Positions 12,560 to 14,214 of a stretch of 14,214 nt of DNA are shown here, in pieces. Source of the DNA: Actinomycetota bacterium. GTDB taxonomy: Bacteria > Actinomycetota > Actinomycetes > JACCUZ01. Within the stretch, counting starts at the first letter, position 1; every line of letters starts with the position of its first letter. The notes under the pieces are model-generated. The model was not told where the DNA came from. It made no database searches and saw nothing but the letters and a program-made list of their open reading frames with translations. The stretch spans positions 1 through 14,214 of the forward strand of contig JAVEDA010000476.1 of the NCBI GenBank assembly GCA_030841195.1, written 5' to 3'. The translations under genes were made by a program, and so were the position numbers.

Positions 12560-12639
12560 CAAGATCGTTCGCGACGTTCCGCCGCGACTCGCCGACCTCG
12601 ATCGCGGCGTGTTGCTCACAAAGGTCGCGAACGATCTTG
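12560..12639. repeat. Nested palindrome between convergent genes (candidate bidirectional terminator or repeat element)
   Basis: A perfect 16-bp inverted repeat, CAAGATCGTTCGCGAC (12560-12575) with GTCGCGAACGATCTTG (12624-12639), encloses a second perfect 8-bp pair, CGCCGCGA (12580-12587) with TCGCGGCG (12602-12609). The inner loop is 14 nt; the arms are joined by 4 nt on one side and 14 nt on the other. It fills the space between the methyltransferase stop (12545) and the DUF2550 stop (12679). There is no U-tract, so intrinsic termination would be atypical. Confidence 0.8.
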
Positions 12640-12683
12640 TTCGGGGGGCTCCGGTCAGGCTTGTTCGGGGGGCTCCGGTCAGG
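12636..12683. repeat. 24-bp perfect tandem duplication
   Basis: Two identical copies, 12636-12659 and 12660-12683, each containing TTCGGGGGGCTCCGGTCAGG. The first copy starts inside the right arm of the palindrome (CTTG), and the second contains the DUF2550 stop codon (TCA at 12679-12681). This looks like a recent slippage or replication duplication at the gene's 3' edge. Confidence 0.85.
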
Positions 12684-13119
12684 CGGTCGGGATGCCCGGG
12701 GGTGAGGACTCGAGCCAGGCGAGGAAGCCGGTCAGGGTGTCCTGCCCCATCGCCAGCTCGACCGAGCCGGGCCCCTCGCCGTCCAGGCAGCGCACCACGA
12801 CGGCATCCGCGAGAAGGGCGAAGACCTCCGGACCGCGTGGGCTCCGGCGCTCGACCACCTGGAGGTGCCTGCGGCCGAGGACACACTTGGGTCGCATCGC
12901 GAAGGAGAACACGCGGTACCACTCCAGCCGTTCACCGGCGTACCGGCCGATGCCCAGCACCCAACCCTTCCCGTGCTGCGCCTCCCGGAGCCGGATGCTG
13001 CAGTCGAACGTCCCACCCCGGCGGGTGATGACCCGACGCCGGACGAACAGCAGGGCGAGGCCGAGCAGCGCGACCACCACGAGGACGGCCAGTCCGTCCA
13101 ACGCCACCAGGACGCTCAC
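12679..13119 (-). CDS. DUF2550 membrane-anchored protein downstream of atpC
   Basis: A 146-residue protein with one N-terminal membrane segment (about residues 8-26, AVLVVVALLGLALLFVRRR) followed by a soluble domain with GGTFDCSIR, GKGWVLGIGRYAGERLEWYRVFS and RRHLQVVERR. This is the DUF2550 pattern. Rv1312, directly after atpC in M. tuberculosis, has the same position and family. Function is not established; the constant link to the ATP synthase operon suggests co-expression rather than a proven role in it. The start is GTG 13119, 33 bp after the atpC stop, with only weak ribosome-binding sequence. The stop lies within the second copy of a 24-bp tandem repeat. Confidence 0.86.
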   Translation of the reverse strand: MSVLVALDGLAVLVVVALLGLALLFVRRRVITRRGGTFDCSIRLREAQHGKGWVLGIGRYAGERLEWYRVFSFAMRPKCVLGRRHLQVVERRSPRGPEVFALLADAVVVRCLDGEGPGSVELAMGQDTLTGFLAWLESSPPGIPTA

Positions 13120-13152
13120 CGCTCGTACGCCATCGGTGAGTCCAGGCGCCGA

Positions 13153-13554
13153 TCAGCCGCTGTGGTTGCTGCCGGCGGCAGCCAGCCGAGCCTCGGCGCG
13201 GTGGACCGCGTCGGCCGCCTCGCTGTCGTCGTCGGCCGCCTCCGAAGCGCGTTGCAGCGCCGCACGAGCCCGCTCGACGTCGATGTCCTGGCCGAGCTCG
13301 GCCGTCTCGGCCAGGATCCGCACCGTGTTGTCGTGCACCAGCAGAAAGCCGCCGTGCACCGCAGCCAGGGTGGACTTCTCGTCCTCGCGGATGTCCACCA
13401 CACCACCAGGAACGAGCACCGAGAGATGGTCCCAGTGGCCGGGCAGGACGCCGATCTCGCCGTCGACGGTGCGGGCGCGCACGAAGGTGGCCTCGCCCGT
13501 CCACACCTTCTTGTCGACCGAGACGACCTCCACGTCGAGCTTCTCGCCAGCCAC
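13153..13554 (-). CDS. atpC: ATP synthase F1 epsilon subunit
   Basis: The epsilon subunit of the F1 central stalk, coupling rotation to catalysis and limiting ATP hydrolysis. The 133-residue protein has the N-terminal beta-sandwich (LDVEVVSVDKKVWTGEATFV, DGEIGVLPGHWDHLSVL, GGFLLVHDNTVRILAETAEL) and a C-terminal helical part from about residue 88 (IDVERARAALQRA, ADAVHRAEARLAAA). The usual GH-x-P at the sandwich tip is GHWDH here. The start is GTG 13554, 6 bp after the atpD stop. A strong AAGGAGG lies in the last atpD codons about 11 nt upstream, so translation is SD-led, unlike the leaderless genes in this window. It belongs to the atp operon. Confidence 0.95.
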   Translation of the reverse strand: MAGEKLDVEVVSVDKKVWTGEATFVRARTVDGEIGVLPGHWDHLSVLVPGGVVDIREDEKSTLAAVHGGFLLVHDNTVRILAETAELGQDIDVERARAALQRASEAADDDSEAADAVHRAEARLAAAGSNHSG

Positions 13555-13560
13555 CCGCGA

Positions 13561-14214
13561 TCAGCCCTCCTTCTCGATCTCGGCAGCCTTGCGCTCGACG
13601 TCCTCGATGCCACCGCACAGGAAGAAGGCCTGCTCGGGCAGGTGGTCGTACTCGCCCTCGGTGAGCTTCTTGAACGACTCGACAGTCTCGCTGACCGGCA
13701 CGAAGGAGCCGTCGAGACCGGTGAACGCCTTGGCCACGAAAGTGTTCTGCGACAGGAAGCGCTGGATCCGGCGGGCCCGGCCGACGAGGATCTTGTCCTC
13801 TTCGGAGAGCTCGTCGATGCCGAGGATCGCGATGATGTCCTGCAGGTCCTTGTAGCGCTGAAGGATCTCCTTGACCCGCTGGGCAACGGCGTAGTGCTCC
13901 TCGCCGACGTGGCGCGGGTCGAGGATGCGGCTCGTCGAGTCGAGCGGGTCGACGGCGGGGTAGATGCCGAGCTCGGAGATCGGCCGCGACAGCGTCGTCG
14001 TCGCGTCGAGGTGCGCGAACACCGTGTGCGGCGCCGGGTCGGTGATGTCGTCGGCAGGGACGTAGATCGCCTGCATCGAGGTGATCGAGTGACCGCGGGT
14101 CGACGTGATGCGCTCCTGCAGCTCGCCCATCTCATCAGCCAGGGTCGGCTGGTAGCCGACCGCCGACGGCATCCGCCCGAGCAGCGTCGACACCTCCGAG
14201 CCGGCCTGGGTGAA
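13561..14214 (-). CDS. atpD: ATP synthase F1 beta subunit, C-terminal 217 residues
   Basis: The catalytic beta subunit, cut by the window edge; Walker A and most of the nucleotide domain lie beyond 14214. The visible part starts FTQAGSEVSTLLGRMPSAVG and holds GYQPTLADEMGELQERI. It continues with ITSMQAIYVPADDITDPAP, TTTLSRPISELGIYPAVDPL and STSRILDP of the catalytic interface. The C-terminal helical domain carries the DELSEED loop (here GIDELSEEDK). It ends ERKAAEIEKEG. All are near-invariant in F-type beta subunits. It is the first visible gene of the minus-strand atpD-atpC-DUF2550 series. Confidence 0.97.
   Translation of the reverse strand, partial: FTQAGSEVSTLLGRMPSAVGYQPTLADEMGELQERITSTRGHSITSMQAIYVPADDITDPAPHTVFAHLDATTTLSRPISELGIYPAVDPLDSTSRILDPRHVGEEHYAVAQRVKEILQRYKDLQDIIAILGIDELSEEDKILVGRARRIQRFLSQNTFVAKAFTGLDGSFVPVSETVESFKKLTEGEYDHLPEQAFFLCGGIEDVERKAAEIEKEG

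Noticed and set aside
12570..12690. Classical rho-independent terminator
   Set aside because: A strong palindrome is present but no run of T follows either arm, so it was recorded as a repeat/candidate element instead.
13116..13133. Mini-frame ATG-GCG-TAC-GAG-CGG-TGA whose stop overlaps the DUF2550 GTG (GTGA)
   Set aside because: Five codons with no ribosome-binding site; it could be a coupling leader, but nothing beyond the overlap supports it.
12017..13855. A 612-codon plus-strand frame, Ser/Arg/Thr-rich
   Set aside because: It crosses the methyltransferase off-frame and runs antisense to DUF2550, atpC and atpD; it is a shadow.

Overview
The window is 14.2 kb of very GC-rich, gene-dense DNA with strongly G/C-biased third codon positions. 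The DUF2550 - atpC - atpD order next to a PduO-type adenosyltransferase and murA matches the neighbourhood known from Mycobacterium tuberculosis (Rv1310-Rv1315). This points to a chromosomal segment of an actinobacterium, plausibly a Nocardioides-like member of Propionibacteriales (the genus is inference). No phage, plasmid, CRISPR, tRNA or rRNA signal was seen.

Left part (1-6158). The 3' end of an actinobacterial glycogen/maltose-1-phosphate synthase (glgA/glgM type) faces an uncharacterised conserved protein on the minus strand. That gene diverges from an orphan ABC ATPase. After a 358-bp repeat-rich gap come a D-amino-acid oxidase (+), an MFS exporter (-) whose 3' end overlaps the oxidase gene in antisense, and a divergent two-gene ABC-2 exporter (ATPase plus permease, coupled by GTGA).

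Middle (6168-10011). B12-dependent ethylmalonyl-CoA mutase, an anti-sigma-factor antagonist (STAS) and 3-hydroxybutyryl-CoA dehydrogenase lie on the minus strand. A small membrane-anchored DUF2007-like protein diverges from the dehydrogenase. The dehydrogenase and mutase fit the ethylmalonyl-CoA pathway, and the adenosyltransferase at 11345 could supply the mutase cofactor.

Right part (10018-14214). murA, with Asp in place of the fosfomycin-target Cys, diverges from the PduO adenosyltransferase, which is followed by a methyltransferase-like gene. These converge on DUF2550 - atpC - atpD (minus strand, atpD cut by the window edge).

Two non-coding signals stand out. (1) Three divergent gene pairs (1072/1116, 9659/9703, 11301/11345) share one geometry: 43 bp between start codons and two divergent -10-like hexamers exactly 17 bp apart, giving leaderless or nearly leaderless starts. 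Each -10 therefore sits exactly where the opposite promoter's -35 should be. (2) Two copies of an 80-bp intergenic element (1939-2018 and 8678-8757) align without gaps and fold into the same three-helix hairpin, with a compensatory base-pair change between them. A further nested palindrome plus a 24-bp tandem duplication lies between convergent genes near 12.6 kb.
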